Shown: positions 17,348-26,518 of the stretch, in pieces
How positions within the stretch are numbered: position 1 is the stretch's first letter
Layout: every line of letters starts with the position of its first letter
Source: [Pseudomonas] carboxydohydrogena
GTDB lineage: Bacteria; Pseudomonadota; Alphaproteobacteria; Rhizobiales; Xanthobacteraceae
DNA: 64,000 nt
Direction of reading: 5' to 3'
Assembly (NCBI RefSeq): GCF_029030725.1
Contig: NZ_CP113162.1
Location: 496,001 to 560,000 of the forward strand
The notes under the pieces: model-generated
The model's database searches: none
What the model was told of the DNA's origin: nothing
The model's input: the letters and a program-made list of their open reading frames with translations, nothing else
Translations under genes and position numbers: made by a program

Positions 17348-18642
17348 TCTCAATCCGGCGTGCCGCACTCATCTGGATGACGGCAGTCTTGACGGTTGTA
17401 GGAGTCGTCGCGTTCATCGCCGCATACGTCATCGCGCAACAGGAAGCCGCCGACTTTCTTGACGGCCAGCTCCGGCAGATCGCCATCAACGTCGGCGACA
17501 GCGCGATATTAGCGCCCGCGCCAACTGAGCCACAGGATCCCGAGGATGAGCTTGTTGTAGAGGTGTGGTCCCATACCGGAGCAATTTTGCGCCGAACGCC
17601 GAACGCACCTTCGGTTCCGCGTCTGGATGCGGCAGGTTTTGCTACTATCGAGGCCGGGGGAGTATCCTGGCGTGTATATCAGGCGCGAGATGCTAGTCGG
17701 ACGGTGCAAATCGCACAACAGATGGAGGTTCGTCGGGAAATAGCGGCCTCGGCGGCAATCCAGGCAGGGATCCCAATCCTGATCCTCATTCCGTTGGCCT
17801 GGCTGGTCGTCGGGTGGTCCGTCGGGCAATTAACCGGCCGATTGCAGCGCCTCGCCGAAAGTATCGCTGGAAAAAGCCTCGACAGTCGAGCGCCCGTACC
17901 AACAGTTAACGTGCCGACCGAAATCATACCGTTGGTCGAGGCGATGAATGGACTCACCAACCGGCTGCGCGACGCCCTGGACCAACAGAAGCGTTTTGTC
18001 GCCGATGCGGCCCATGAGCTTCGCACGCCCTTGACCGCTCTTCAAATTCAAGTCGACAATCTGGATGCACGGCACAATGACGCAGACCCAGCCTCAACCA
18101 CGATGCTGCGGGATGGCTTGGCGCGCGCGCGCCGATTGGTCGAGCAATTACTCCGTCTTGCGCGTTCTGACGAACCAGAGAACGCCTCGACACGAGAAGT
18201 CATCGAGCTCTCGAACGTCGTTACGCAATGCGTCGCCGATGTGATTACGATAGCCGAATCCAAGGGCGTGGATCTTGGCATCGTTCAATCCGAGCCGGTA
18301 TCGATCATCGGTTCACGCGGCGATCTTGCGCTTCTTTTTGGTAATCTGATCGACAATGCAGTCCGCTATACCGGGAAGGGAGGTGTCGTGAACGTCTCTA
18401 TTCGGCGGCTGAACGGTAGATTTGTCGTCGAGGTGACGGATACCGGCCCGGGCGTGGCGGAGGCCGATATTCCGCGCCTGTTCGACCGCTTCTTTCGAGC
18501 CGCGCCGCTGGACGTTGAAGGTAGCGGTTTAGGTCTAGCAATCGCAGCCTCCGTGGCCAGAAGTCATGGCCTTCAAATCGAGATCATCAACCGCCCGGAT
18601 CGCCAAGGACTGATCGCGCGCGTATCTGGCGCCGCTTCCTGA
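17344..18642 (+). CDS. Sensor histidine kinase (QseC/TctE-like)
   Basis: A 432-residue inner-membrane kinase. Membrane segments lie at about 10-32 and 143-162, with a short periplasmic sensor of roughly 110 residues of the 2CSK_N type (WSHTGAILRRTPNAPSVP, ATIEAGGVSWRVYQA). After a HAMP-like linker come the H-box DAAHELRTPLTAL, the N-box NLIDNAVRYT, DTGPGV and GSGLGLAI. The kinase is complete and should phosphorylate the regulator encoded just before it. The sensor domain has no obvious metal-binding motif. Confidence 0.92.
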   Translation: MISIRRAALIWMTAVLTVVGVVAFIAAYVIAQQEAADFLDGQLRQIAINVGDSAILAPAPTEPQDPEDELVVEVWSHTGAILRRTPNAPSVPRLDAAGFATIEAGGVSWRVYQARDASRTVQIAQQMEVRREIAASAAIQAGIPILILIPLAWLVVGWSVGQLTGRLQRLAESIAGKSLDSRAPVPTVNVPTEIIPLVEAMNGLTNRLRDALDQQKRFVADAAHELRTPLTALQIQVDNLDARHNDADPASTTMLRDGLARARRLVEQLLRLARSDEPENASTREVIELSNVVTQCVADVITIAESKGVDLGIVQSEPVSIIGSRGDLALLFGNLIDNAVRYTGKGGVVNVSIRRLNGRFVVEVTDTGPGVAEADIPRLFDRFFRAAPLDVEGSGLGLAIAASVARSHGLQIEIINRPDRQGLIARVSGAAS

Positions 18643-18967
18643 CACCGCGTAGTTGGCCTATAAGTTCTCGAGTGCCACAGCGTTTTGAGTAACGTTGACT
18701 GAGCTCACTGAATCATGTCGCAGCAGCCCTTCTCGCTTCAATAAGCGGGAGATCGAGCCGCCAGTTCCGCTACTGGCGGATTTGCCTCGGTGGACCCGAA
18801 TAATAATCCGTCGGCAACCGGCATTATTCGAATCCTGGCGTCTGGATCGCATTAGCGCACGATGCGATTTGATCTGGTTCGGCGCTAGTGCTACGGAATC
18901 GAGATATCGGCCGTTTGATATTTGTCAGCGATGTACCGCGCCAGTCTCAGCTCCAGTTCACCGTCAG
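18643..18967. other. Intergenic stretch left of the IS element, with one inverted repeat
   Basis: About 325 bp without a credible gene. It holds an inverted repeat CGAATAAT / ATTATTCG (18797-18804 and 18823-18830) with an 18-bp loop, which could act as a weak terminator for the kinase operon or an operator. The sequence just left of the IS does not encode the missing N-terminus of the exonuclease found on the right side. Confidence 0.45.
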
Positions 18968-19080
18968 TGTTATTCGGCCTGCAATAGTGACCCCCTGAGC
19001 CGGGGGATCGGCGTCCAAAATTGACCCCCTATAGATTGGCTGTTGCGCTGCCTGCTTTGTCATGAAGCAGGTGGTCGGGG

Positions 19081-20580
19081 ATGCTGATCGTGGAGACGAT
19101 TGCGCGGATACGGCGCGAGCACTTCATCAAGGGCAAGACGATCAAGGAGATCGCCCGTGACCTGAAGGTGTCGCGGAACACGGTCCGGAAGGTGCTGAGA
19201 TCCGGAGAGACTTCGTTCGAGTATGAGCGTCAGGTGCAGCCGCGGCCCAAGCTTGGACGATGGGCGGCGGAACTCGATGAACTGCTGGCGGCGAACGCAG
19301 CCAAATCCGCGCGCGAACAACTGACGCTGATCCGGATCTTCGAAGAGTTGCGCGGACGCGGCTATGACGGCGGCTACGATGCCGTGCGGCGTTACGCCAG
19401 GCGCTGGAGCAAGGAGCGCGGGCAATCGACGGCGGCGGCCTATGTCCCGCTGAGTTTTGCGCCAGGAGAAGCCTATCAGTTCGACTGGAGCCACGAGATC
19501 GTTCTCCTCAACGGCGTGACGGTACTCGTGAAGGTCGCCCACGTCCGGCTGTGTCATAGCCGCATGCTGTTCGTGCGCGCCTATCCGCGCGAGACGCAGG
19601 AGATGGTGTTCGACGCCCACGACCGGGCGTTCGCACTGTTCAAGGGCACCTGCAGTCGCGGCATCTACGACAACATGAAGACGGCGGTGGAGACGATCTT
19701 CGTCGGCAAGGATCGCCGCTACAATCGCCGCTTCCTGCAGATGTGCAGCCACTACCTGGTCGATCCGGTCGCCTGCACGCCGGCGTCGGGCTGGGAGAAG
19801 GGCCAGGTGGAGAACCAGGTCGGGTTGGTCCGGGAACGCTTCTTCACGCCGCGGCTGCGGTTCAAAAAGCTGGACGAACTCAACGCCTGGCTGCTCGACA
19901 AATGCATCGCCTACGCCAAGGCGCATCGGCATCCGGAGCTGTCCGATCAGACGATCTGGGATGTGTTCGAAGCCGAACGGCCGAAGCTCGTTCCCTATGC
20001 CGGTCGGTTCGACGGATTCCATGCGGTGCCGGCATCGGTCTCCAAAACCTGCCTGGTGCGCTTCGACAACAACAAATACTCGGTCGCAGCCAGCGCCGTC
20101 GGACGTCCGGTCGAGGTTCAAGCCTATGCCGACCGTATCGTCATCCGTCAGGATGGACGGATCGTTGCGGAGCATCCGCGGTCGTTCGGACGCGGCGAGA
20201 CGACCTACGATCCCTGGCACTACGTGCCGGTGCTCGCGCGCAAACCCGGGGCCTTGCGTAACGGCGCACCCTTCAAGGACTGGGTGCTGCCGGCCGCGAT
20301 CGAACGGATCCGGCGCAGGCTCGCCAGCACCGACGACGGCAATCGACAGATGGTCGACATCCTCAATGCGGTGCTGACTGACGGTTTGTCGGCGGTCGAA
20401 GCCGCCTGCGCCGAGGCGCTTGGTCACGGCGTCCATTCCGCTGACGTCGTTCTCAACATCCTGGCTCGCCAACGCGAACCCGCTGCACCGGCCAACATCA
20501 TGACGCCGGCGGCACTGACGCTCCGCCATGCGCCGATCGCCGATTGCGCCCGCTACGACAACCTCCGGAGGACCATCTGA
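19081..20580 (+). CDS. istA: IS21-family transposase IstA
   Basis: A 499-residue DDE transposase. The N-terminal helix-turn-helix ([20 protein letters not shown], about 14-34) binds the terminal repeats. The catalytic core shows FDWSHE (D135), GIYDNMKT (D197) and [10 protein letters not shown] (E244), the DDE triad of the IS21/IstA family. The C-terminal half ([23 protein letters not shown]) is also typical. Length is normal, with no frameshift, so it may be active. The stop codon overlaps the istB start (TGATG), with a GGAGGA ribosome site inside the end of istA. Confidence 0.96.
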   Translation: MLIVETIARIRREHFIKGKTIKEIARDLKVSRNTVRKVLRSGETSFEYERQVQPRPKLGRWAAELDELLAANAAKSAREQLTLIRIFEELRGRGYDGGYDAVRRYARRWSKERGQSTAAAYVPLSFAPGEAYQFDWSHEIVLLNGVTVLVKVAHVRLCHSRMLFVRAYPRETQEMVFDAHDRAFALFKGTCSRGIYDNMKTAVETIFVGKDRRYNRRFLQMCSHYLVDPVACTPASGWEKGQVENQVGLVRERFFTPRLRFKKLDELNAWLLDKCIAYAKAHRHPELSDQTIWDVFEAERPKLVPYAGRFDGFHAVPASVSKTCLVRFDNNKYSVAASAVGRPVEVQAYADRIVIRQDGRIVAEHPRSFGRGETTYDPWHYVPVLARKPGALRNGAPFKDWVLPAAIERIRRRLASTDDGNRQMVDILNAVLTDGLSAVEAACAEALGHGVHSADVVLNILARQREPAAPANIMTPAALTLRHAPIADCARYDNLRRTI

Positions 20581-21434
20581 TGGAACGAACCCAAATCTTC
20601 GACCTCATGGGCGAGCTCAAACTCTACGGCATGAGGGCTGCCTTCGACGAGATCATGGCGACGGCCGTCAAGCGCCAGCACGAACCGCAGCATATCGTCG
20701 GCGACCTGCTCAGCGCCGAGATCAACGAGAAGCAGGCGCGGTCGATCAAGTACCAGCTCACCATCGCCAAGCTGCCGTTGGCCAAGGATCTCGACGACTT
20801 CCAGTTCGAAGGCACGCCGATCAATCAGACGCTCGTCAACGATCTCGCCGGCGGCGGCTTCATCGCCCAGCAGCGCAACGTCGTGCTCGTCGGCGGCACC
20901 GGCACGGGCAAAACCCACCTGGCCATCGCAATCGCCAGAAGCTGCATCCGATCCGGCGCCCGCGGTCGCTTCTACAACGTGGTCGACCTCGTCAACCGCC
21001 TCGAGATCGAGACCCGTAACGGACGTCAGGGCCGGCTTGCCGAACATCTGACCCGGATGGACTTCATCGTGCTGGACGAACTCGGATATCTGCCCTTCGC
21101 CCAATCCGGCGGCCAGCTTCTGTTCCATCTCGTCAGTCGGCTCTATGAGCGCGCTTCCGTCATCGTCACTACCAATCTCGCCTTCGGCGAATGGCCCAGC
21201 GTGTTCGGCGACGCCAAGATGACCACCGCGCTGCTCGATCGGTTGACCCACCACTGCGACATCGTCGAGACCGGCAACGACAGCTGGCGCTTCAAAAGCC
21301 GCGACGACGATCACGCCGCCCGCGCTCGTCTCGTCTCCGCAATCCCGGCCAGCTCCGACGAGACGAGCGCTACCCTCAAATCACGCCGCGCGAAGGGGTC
21401 AAAATTGGACGCCGATACGGGGTCAAATTTGTAA
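20580..21434 (+). CDS. istB: IS21-family helper ATPase IstB
   Basis: A 284-residue AAA+ ATPase that helps IstA choose targets. The Walker A motif is [12 protein letters not shown], Walker B is [12 protein letters not shown], and sensor-type residues follow ([12 protein letters not shown]). The start overlaps the istA stop. The reading frame continues through the inner right terminal repeat and stops only inside the right end of the element ([15 protein letters not shown]), so the last residues are encoded by the transposon end itself. Family length is about 250-280, so this is close to normal. Confidence 0.95.
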   Translation: MERTQIFDLMGELKLYGMRAAFDEIMATAVKRQHEPQHIVGDLLSAEINEKQARSIKYQLTIAKLPLAKDLDDFQFEGTPINQTLVNDLAGGGFIAQQRNVVLVGGTGTGKTHLAIAIARSCIRSGARGRFYNVVDLVNRLEIETRNGRQGRLAEHLTRMDFIVLDELGYLPFAQSGGQLLFHLVSRLYERASVIVTTNLAFGEWPSVFGDAKMTTALLDRLTHHCDIVETGNDSWRFKSRDDDHAARARLVSAIPASSDETSATLKSRRAKGSKLDADTGSNL

Positions 21435-21445
21435 GCCGATTGACA

Positions 21446-22158
21446 TTGAACTCGCGATGGTGCCGTTCCGATACGCGCTTGATGGCACGGTGATTGAGGT
21501 TTTGGAGCCTTTCGACCGCCTTCGTGAACCGACGAAACCGATCTCACCCGAAATCACTGTGTTGACGGGGATCACGGACGCCATGGTTTCGGGAAAGTCG
21601 ATTGATCCCTCAGAAGTCACGGCGTTTGCTGCGCCGGCGTCTGTGATCATCGCGCACAATGCAGCGTTCGATCGGCGCTTTCTGGAGCGCTACAGCTCGG
21701 TGTTTTCGACTAAGCCATGGGCCTGTTCGATGTCCGAGATCGAGTGGGCAGCCGAAGGGTTCGAGGGCACGAAACTCTCCTATCTCGCGATGGCTATGGG
21801 TTTCTTCTACGAGCGGCATCGAGCAGCGAATGACTGCTTGGCAGCCATCGAGATTCTTGCGCGCGAGTTGCCCCGTACACAAGCACCAGCCCTGGCAAAG
21901 CTGCTAGAGCGCGCACGGTTGCCAACATGGCGTATATGGGCCGAGAACTCACCCTTTGAATTCAAGGATATCCTGAAAGCGCGGGGGTATCGGTGGAATG
22001 GTGAGGAAAACGGGAAGCCGAGATCCTGGTATGTCGATGTTGAAGATGCTGAGAAAGAGGCAGAAATCTCTTACCTCGCGCGAGAAATATATCGATATGA
22101 AGTAGATATTCGAACGGTTCGCGTCACTGCCTATGATCGGTTTTCGAGCAGGGTCTAG
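21446..22158 (+). pseudogene. DnaQ-like 3'-5' exonuclease, N-terminus lost at the IS21 end
   Basis: The frame enters straight from the IS right end as I-E-L-A-M-V-P-F, which in this family follows a lost segment containing the first catalytic motif (D-x-E in VDTETTG). What remains has exonuclease motif II (IIAHNAAFDRRFLERY) and motif III (HRAANDCLAAIEIL), plus the family C-terminal domain (FEFKDILKARGYRWNG, WYVDV). Translation from the ATG at 21457 would give 233 residues without motif I, so it should be inactive as a nuclease. The missing part is not on the other side of the IS, which implies a deletion as well as an insertion. Confidence 0.8.
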
Positions 22159-22283
22159 TTTCCTTTAGCTGCCGTGGTCATCGAAAAACTCTGTCTCGTT
22201 GCATGTGCTTCGGCGGTATTGATCGTACATGCGCCAATGTTCTTTGTGATCGCAGGTCGCCAAGCTTGCGTCCTGAGAGACAC

Positions 22284-24101
22284 TCAGAACTTAGTTGATC
22301 GAAGCAATTGCAACGCCATCTCAAGTCCTTCCTTGCTCTGGGCGGCAACTTCGATTGGGCGCGGGGCGACGGCATCACCTGCCAATCGTAGATGAGAATT
22401 GCCGGTTGTCAGCCAGAGATTGCGACGCAATCTATCTCTGATCGCCGTCTCCGCGGCCGTGCGCAGCTTGTCCTTCCTCTCCTCTTGTTGAGCTACTATG
22501 CGCGCCTGACGGTCCTCTTCGGCTTGGCGTCGCGCCTCTATGGCTCGCTGCTCGTCGACCGCCTTGCGAACTAAATCGTCTGCAATGCGTTGTTGACGTC
22601 GTTCTTCTGCTTGCCGCTTCAGTTCTTCGTATCGGCGGTTGCGTTCCGCTTCGGCTAAGTCCTCGCGTCGGCGCTCCTCCTCACGCTCCTTTTGACGTTC
22701 GGCACGTTTCGCGTCCAGCAGAGCGTCCCAAACGGCGGCGTCAGGCGCGAGCTGCATTACCCATCGGGTCGACGCGCTCCATCCTTTGCCGGGCGCGGGC
22801 AAGCGATAGCGGAAGTGCTCGTCACGACCAGGCCAAGCGCGGAGCGCTTCGTCATTGGAGATCAAGGGATCAGGGGCTTGCTTTCCGCAAACGGGGCACC
22901 TCTGGTCGACGCGTTTTGGTTGGAAGTATGCACTTTCACCGTGGTCGACCAATGGTCCCAAGGGAAGCCCAACCTTCCTCGATAGTAGTTCGGCTTTCGA
23001 AAGGATCGGTTCGTACCAACGCCACTCGTCTCGCACGACCTTGACGGGAAGCGTGCGTGGTCGGCGAGGATGTCCGATGAGAAGATGAGTGATCCTGAGA
23101 AAGCGAGTTTCGCAGCCTGGACATTGTTCCGGGTAATGCACGAAGGCTCCTGGCACGACCTCGGTGTGTTCCTTGCCTTGCCAGGTTTTTTTGCCTTCGA
23201 GGATTGGACGGAGCTGACGTGCGAGCGAGTTGGCTAAGTCCTCGGATGCGAGCTGGAAGCTCGACGCTTGGTAGCCGCGAAGATGTGGAGCATTCACGCG
23301 CAACTGTAGGATCGCGCCGGCAAATTGATCCGCGCCGATCTGCTTTCCGTCAACAGGACGAAAGATCGTCGGTAAAAGGGATGGGCCCAGTTCGCCGAGC
23401 AGGATCTGTTGTCGCTTGGCCTCGCGTTGTAGTTCGAAGCAAGCTGGAATGGTCCCCTGCAGATCGATGTCGTACTTCCATCCGGGAATAGTGCGGATGA
23501 GTCGAGCGAGTTCGTTTGCCATCCTCACTTGGCGCTCAACAGCACCGATCAGATTCCTGACTGCCACGCCTACACTCGCCATCTGTTCTCGGATCGACGC
23601 CCCGTGGACCGGACCTTGTAGGCCGTCGCCAAAATCATTGAAGCGGTTTTTCGGACCCTTTAGCCAGAATGCTGAAACCTCCGAGGCTTCGAACCTGTCA
23701 TTACGCGCCCCAGTCTGTCGTTTTGCCTGCGCCGAAAGCTGGACTTCGATTGCGATCTTGATGCTGCCGCGCATAGCTAGAACGTCGGCGCGCCAGCCGT
23801 CCCCCGAGACCTCAACATCTGCCTGCCATCCTGCCAGAGATTGAACTGTTCTTGCTGCGGCTGCCTTCAAGGACTCGTGCTCGTCGGACTCGCCGCCGGA
23901 CGGACAGCGATCATAGCCGGACTTGTGGGCGAAATAACGTAGGTCGAGCGGACTGTGGCTGGCGTAAGCTGGGGCATCGCAGCAGGACATACGTAGCCGA
24001 TTTTCTGTCCCCTTTGACGCATGCTGCGCCTCTGACCAGTCCCTGTCCGAGCAAAGGACAGAAACTATTTCGCGGCCATCGAGCTTGGCTTTCAGAGGCA
24101 T
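22284..24101 (-). CDS. CoiA-like PD-(D/E)XK nuclease with zinc knuckles and coiled coil
   Basis: About 605 residues from the ATG at 24101 (GGAG five bases upstream). The N-terminal 150 residues look like the CoiA competence nuclease: RYFAHK, then DEHESLKAAAA, WRADVLAM and IAIEVQLSAQ, a PD-(D/E)XK core with Asp and E-x-Q. Two zinc-knuckle pairs follow (CPGC around 340 and CPVC around 400). Residues about 460-565 are a long charged coiled coil rich in Glu, Arg and Gln. CoiA proper works in natural transformation of Gram-positive bacteria; here, in an island beside other nucleases, DNA uptake, DNA repair or phage defence are all possible. Confidence 0.72.
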   Translation of the reverse strand: MPLKAKLDGREIVSVLCSDRDWSEAQHASKGTENRLRMSCCDAPAYASHSPLDLRYFAHKSGYDRCPSGGESDEHESLKAAAARTVQSLAGWQADVEVSGDGWRADVLAMRGSIKIAIEVQLSAQAKRQTGARNDRFEASEVSAFWLKGPKNRFNDFGDGLQGPVHGASIREQMASVGVAVRNLIGAVERQVRMANELARLIRTIPGWKYDIDLQGTIPACFELQREAKRQQILLGELGPSLLPTIFRPVDGKQIGADQFAGAILQLRVNAPHLRGYQASSFQLASEDLANSLARQLRPILEGKKTWQGKEHTEVVPGAFVHYPEQCPGCETRFLRITHLLIGHPRRPRTLPVKVVRDEWRWYEPILSKAELLSRKVGLPLGPLVDHGESAYFQPKRVDQRCPVCGKQAPDPLISNDEALRAWPGRDEHFRYRLPAPGKGWSASTRWVMQLAPDAAVWDALLDAKRAERQKEREEERRREDLAEAERNRRYEELKRQAEERRQQRIADDLVRKAVDEQRAIEARRQAEEDRQARIVAQQEERKDKLRTAAETAIRDRLRRNLWLTTGNSHLRLAGDAVAPRPIEVAAQSKEGLEMALQLLRSTKF

Positions 24102-24224
24102 TCTGACTCCGCATCGATGGCGCACCGGTGCGCGATGGTCATCGGTTTCGGGCACTGTCCGCTCTGGTGGACCAACGACAGCTTGGACCCTAGCTTCTCG
24201 TGCCTGGAGATCACATTCGGAAGT

Positions 24225-24992
24225 CTATCTCGTGTTGAACTCCATATAGGTGGAATAGGCGCGCATTCCATTTGCGGCATTCGATTTAGCTATGACCGTT
24301 CGCTTAATCCGCTGCTGCAGATACTCGCAGACTGCATCGAACTTGTCGGTTGGTAGTAGCCGCCAGGGGGCGCCGAAGTTGCTCTCAATGTTCTTGGATA
24401 TCGCCCCATAGCTAAATTTCGACGTGCGCATCCGATCTGCACTAGCGAATTTGTTGTATCGGTCGATCAGATATTTCACATAGCGCGTAGTTTCCTGATC
24501 AGAGCCGATTGTCCCGGGTGGCGCATTGATGCTGATGGAACGACGGTTGGTGCTGACGTGGACTTGGTGCGCCTGGATTGTGCCAGGGCTATTGATCGCG
24601 ATATTGCCGCTGTTCTGGTTGATCGTGATCCCGTTGAGATCGTTCAAAAGGATCTTCGCGAATATGAGGTCGGTCGGCTGCTCGGCTCGGCCGGCGGCAC
24701 TTTCGTGAATGGCCTTTATGTCCCGCAAAACATCCACCGTATAGAGTCTTGGTTCTCCGTCGATAATTTTATGATGATGCCCGCATAATAAGAGGAGGTT
24801 GCCAAAGCCGTTCCGATCTTTATCGGATTGTGAGGGATCGTAGCGAGGGCCTCCCGGGCTGCGGGCAGTAATGTGACAGATTTCGCCGGTGACGGTGCCT
24901 TCGACGATCGGTAGGGTACATCCAGAGAATGCGCAAATGTTTCCAGAAAGAGCGAATAGCCGCTTTATGGTCTTATCCGTCGGTTTCGCCAT
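24225..24992 (-). CDS. HNH endonuclease with antirepressor-like C-terminal domain
   Basis: A 255-residue protein. The first 100 residues are an HNH nuclease: ICAFSGCTLPIV, GEICHITARSPGGPRYD and NLLLLCGHHHKIID carry the HNH histidines and likely zinc cysteines. A linker of short repeats rich in Asn, Ile and Gly follows (ITINQNSGNIAINSPGTI). The last about 90 residues (TRYVKYLIDRYNKF, FSYGAISKNIESNFGAPW, LLPTDKFDAVCEYLQQRI) resemble the C-terminal ORF6C-type domain of phage antirepressors. The start has a good AGGAG site. It ends about 120 bp before the CoiA-like start on the same strand, so the two may be co-transcribed. Confidence 0.75.
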   Translation of the reverse strand: MAKPTDKTIKRLFALSGNICAFSGCTLPIVEGTVTGEICHITARSPGGPRYDPSQSDKDRNGFGNLLLLCGHHHKIIDGEPRLYTVDVLRDIKAIHESAAGRAEQPTDLIFAKILLNDLNGITINQNSGNIAINSPGTIQAHQVHVSTNRRSISINAPPGTIGSDQETTRYVKYLIDRYNKFASADRMRTSKFSYGAISKNIESNFGAPWRLLPTDKFDAVCEYLQQRIKRTVIAKSNAANGMRAYSTYMEFNTR

Positions 24993-25171
24993 TCATGCTC
25001 CTTTGCCTCGCATTGACGGTCAGGCCGGAAGTACCCGCCTGGCTGCGACGATTGGCGAATCGAATTTGTGATTCAGGAAACATTTTAGCAGTCTAGGTTC
25101 CTTAGCGTGAGTAAAGCACTCACTCAGTGGCCGAGGCGGAGCCGCCGGGTTTGGTTTTCTTGTTGAGCGTC
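24993..25171. other. Short spacer between the HNH and DUF1016 genes
   Basis: About 180 bp of non-coding DNA that should hold the promoter of the HNH-CoiA pair (minus strand) and the end of the integrase-DUF1016 unit. I could not define a clear -35/-10 pair. Confidence 0.35.
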
Positions 25172-26518
25172 TCAGTCGTTGGTATTTAGGGTCCTGAGTT
25201 CGGCAAGGAAGAGGGTGCCAATCTCCACAGCTTGCATTGCTGCGCTCGCGTCGACGTCCACGCCATGCGTGGCTTCGTTCATGACGCGCAGCGCGCCCAG
25301 CATTTGCTCAGTACTGGCAGGCATCGATCCCTGCCGTCGCATATCTCGCAGCATATTCATGATGCCAGCGGGTCGATCGAAGGTGACGCTTCTTTCCGCG
25401 GCGAGGTCGCGGAGTGCGCGCTCGATTTCGATGCGAAGCTTGACCACCGACATCAACGGAAACTCGCGCGCGAACTCCTCGACCGTTGGCAATTCCTGCT
25501 GAAGCTGCGGTGGCAACGCGGGCGAAAGCTTATATTGGGCGACACCCATCGGCTTGCTGGTGTCGCGTAGCGCATATTCAACGATCAGCTCGTTGCGGCC
25601 CTTGCACAGAATGATGCCGATGGTTGGCTGATCATGCTCATGCCGAAGCTGATCGTCGACAGCCGAGAGGTAGAAGTTCATTTTGCCTGCAAACTCGGGC
25701 TTGAAGTCCTCGATCTTTAACTCAATCACGACGAAGCAGCGCAGCCGGAGGTGATAGAAGAGAAGGTCGAGATAGTAGTCCTGCCCTCCAACTTCGAGAT
25801 GGTACTGGCTGCCGACGAAAGCAAAGCCCTTGCCAAGTTCGAGAATAAGTGAACGCAAGTGCTCGATGAGGCCACGTTCGAGATCGCGTTCCAGCATGTC
25901 GGGGCCGAGCGCGAGAAAATCAAAGGTGTAAGGGTCTTTGAGGAGCTGCTGGGCAAGCTCGGACTGCTGGGCAGGCAGGGTTCGCGAGAAGTTGGTGAGC
26001 GCGCTGCCCTGGCGGACGAACAGATTGCTCTCGATCTGGTGGACGAGGACCGGGCGGCTCCAGCCATGTTCGATGGCCTGCCGCGCGTACCAGACACGCT
26101 CATCTGTCGCTTTAACGGCATCGAGGAGGCTAACGTTATGGCCCCATGGCAATTGTGCAACGACCCGTTGCACAATTTCGCTATCGGGCCAGGCGTCTGC
26201 GAAGGCGCGCATGTATTTCAGATTTCGGGCCGAAAGCCCGGTCATTTCGGGGAAGGCCTGGCGGAGATCCTCCGCCAGTCGGTCGATGACCTTGGTGCCC
26301 CAACCCTCACGCTCCTGCCGGGCCAGAATATCACGGCCGATGCCCCAATAGAGGAGGATCATTTCTCGATTGATCGACAGGCTGGCGCGATAGCGCGCCT
26401 CGGCGATTTTCTGCTTCAGATCGCCGACGAAGGCGGAATAGCTCTGCGCGTCGATTTCGACGACCGGGTTGGAGGCCTTCGCGCGGCGAGGCGCAGGTTT
26501 GGAGGGTCGAGGACTCAC
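25172..26518 (-). CDS. DUF1016 (YhcG-type) PD-(D/E)XK nuclease
   Basis: A 448-residue protein of the YhcG family. The N-terminal DUF1016 domain is clear (LLYWGIGRDILARQEREGWG, LSARNLKYMRAF). The C-terminal nuclease domain has YYLDLLFYHLRLRCFVVIEL with the D and E-x-K (ELKIEDFKPEF) active-site residues. Family members are often about 340-375 residues; this one has an extra C-terminal segment (about 350-448: LRIEIERALRDLAAER, MLGALRVMNEATHG) that looks like a DUF4145-type domain. YhcG genes often sit beside restriction systems and in islands. The GTG start overlaps the integrase stop (GTGA), so it is coupled to the integrase gene. Confidence 0.88.
   Translation of the reverse strand: MSPRPSKPAPRRAKASNPVVEIDAQSYSAFVGDLKQKIAEARYRASLSINREMILLYWGIGRDILARQEREGWGTKVIDRLAEDLRQAFPEMTGLSARNLKYMRAFADAWPDSEIVQRVVAQLPWGHNVSLLDAVKATDERVWYARQAIEHGWSRPVLVHQIESNLFVRQGSALTNFSRTLPAQQSELAQQLLKDPYTFDFLALGPDMLERDLERGLIEHLRSLILELGKGFAFVGSQYHLEVGGQDYYLDLLFYHLRLRCFVVIELKIEDFKPEFAGKMNFYLSAVDDQLRHEHDQPTIGIILCKGRNELIVEYALRDTSKPMGVAQYKLSPALPPQLQQELPTVEEFAREFPLMSVVKLRIEIERALRDLAAERSVTFDRPAGIMNMLRDMRRQGSMPASTEQMLGALRVMNEATHGVDVDASAAMQAVEIGTLFLAELRTLNTND

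Larger units (their letters stand above)
18968..21445 (+). mobile_element. IS21-family insertion sequence (istA-istB)
   Basis: A 2478-bp element bounded by imperfect inverted repeats. The left end starts TGTTATTCGGCCTGCA and the right end, read in reverse, starts TGTCAATCGGCTTACA; about 20 of the first 27 positions agree, and both run into TGACCCC. Each end also carries a second inner TTGACCCC-type box next to ATCGGCGTCC, the multiple terminal repeats typical of IS21. Both transposition genes are intact. I see no target duplication next to these ends (AGTTCACCGTCAG on the left, TTGAACTCGCG on the right), so either the ends are off by some bases or a rearrangement has removed one flank. Confidence 0.9.
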
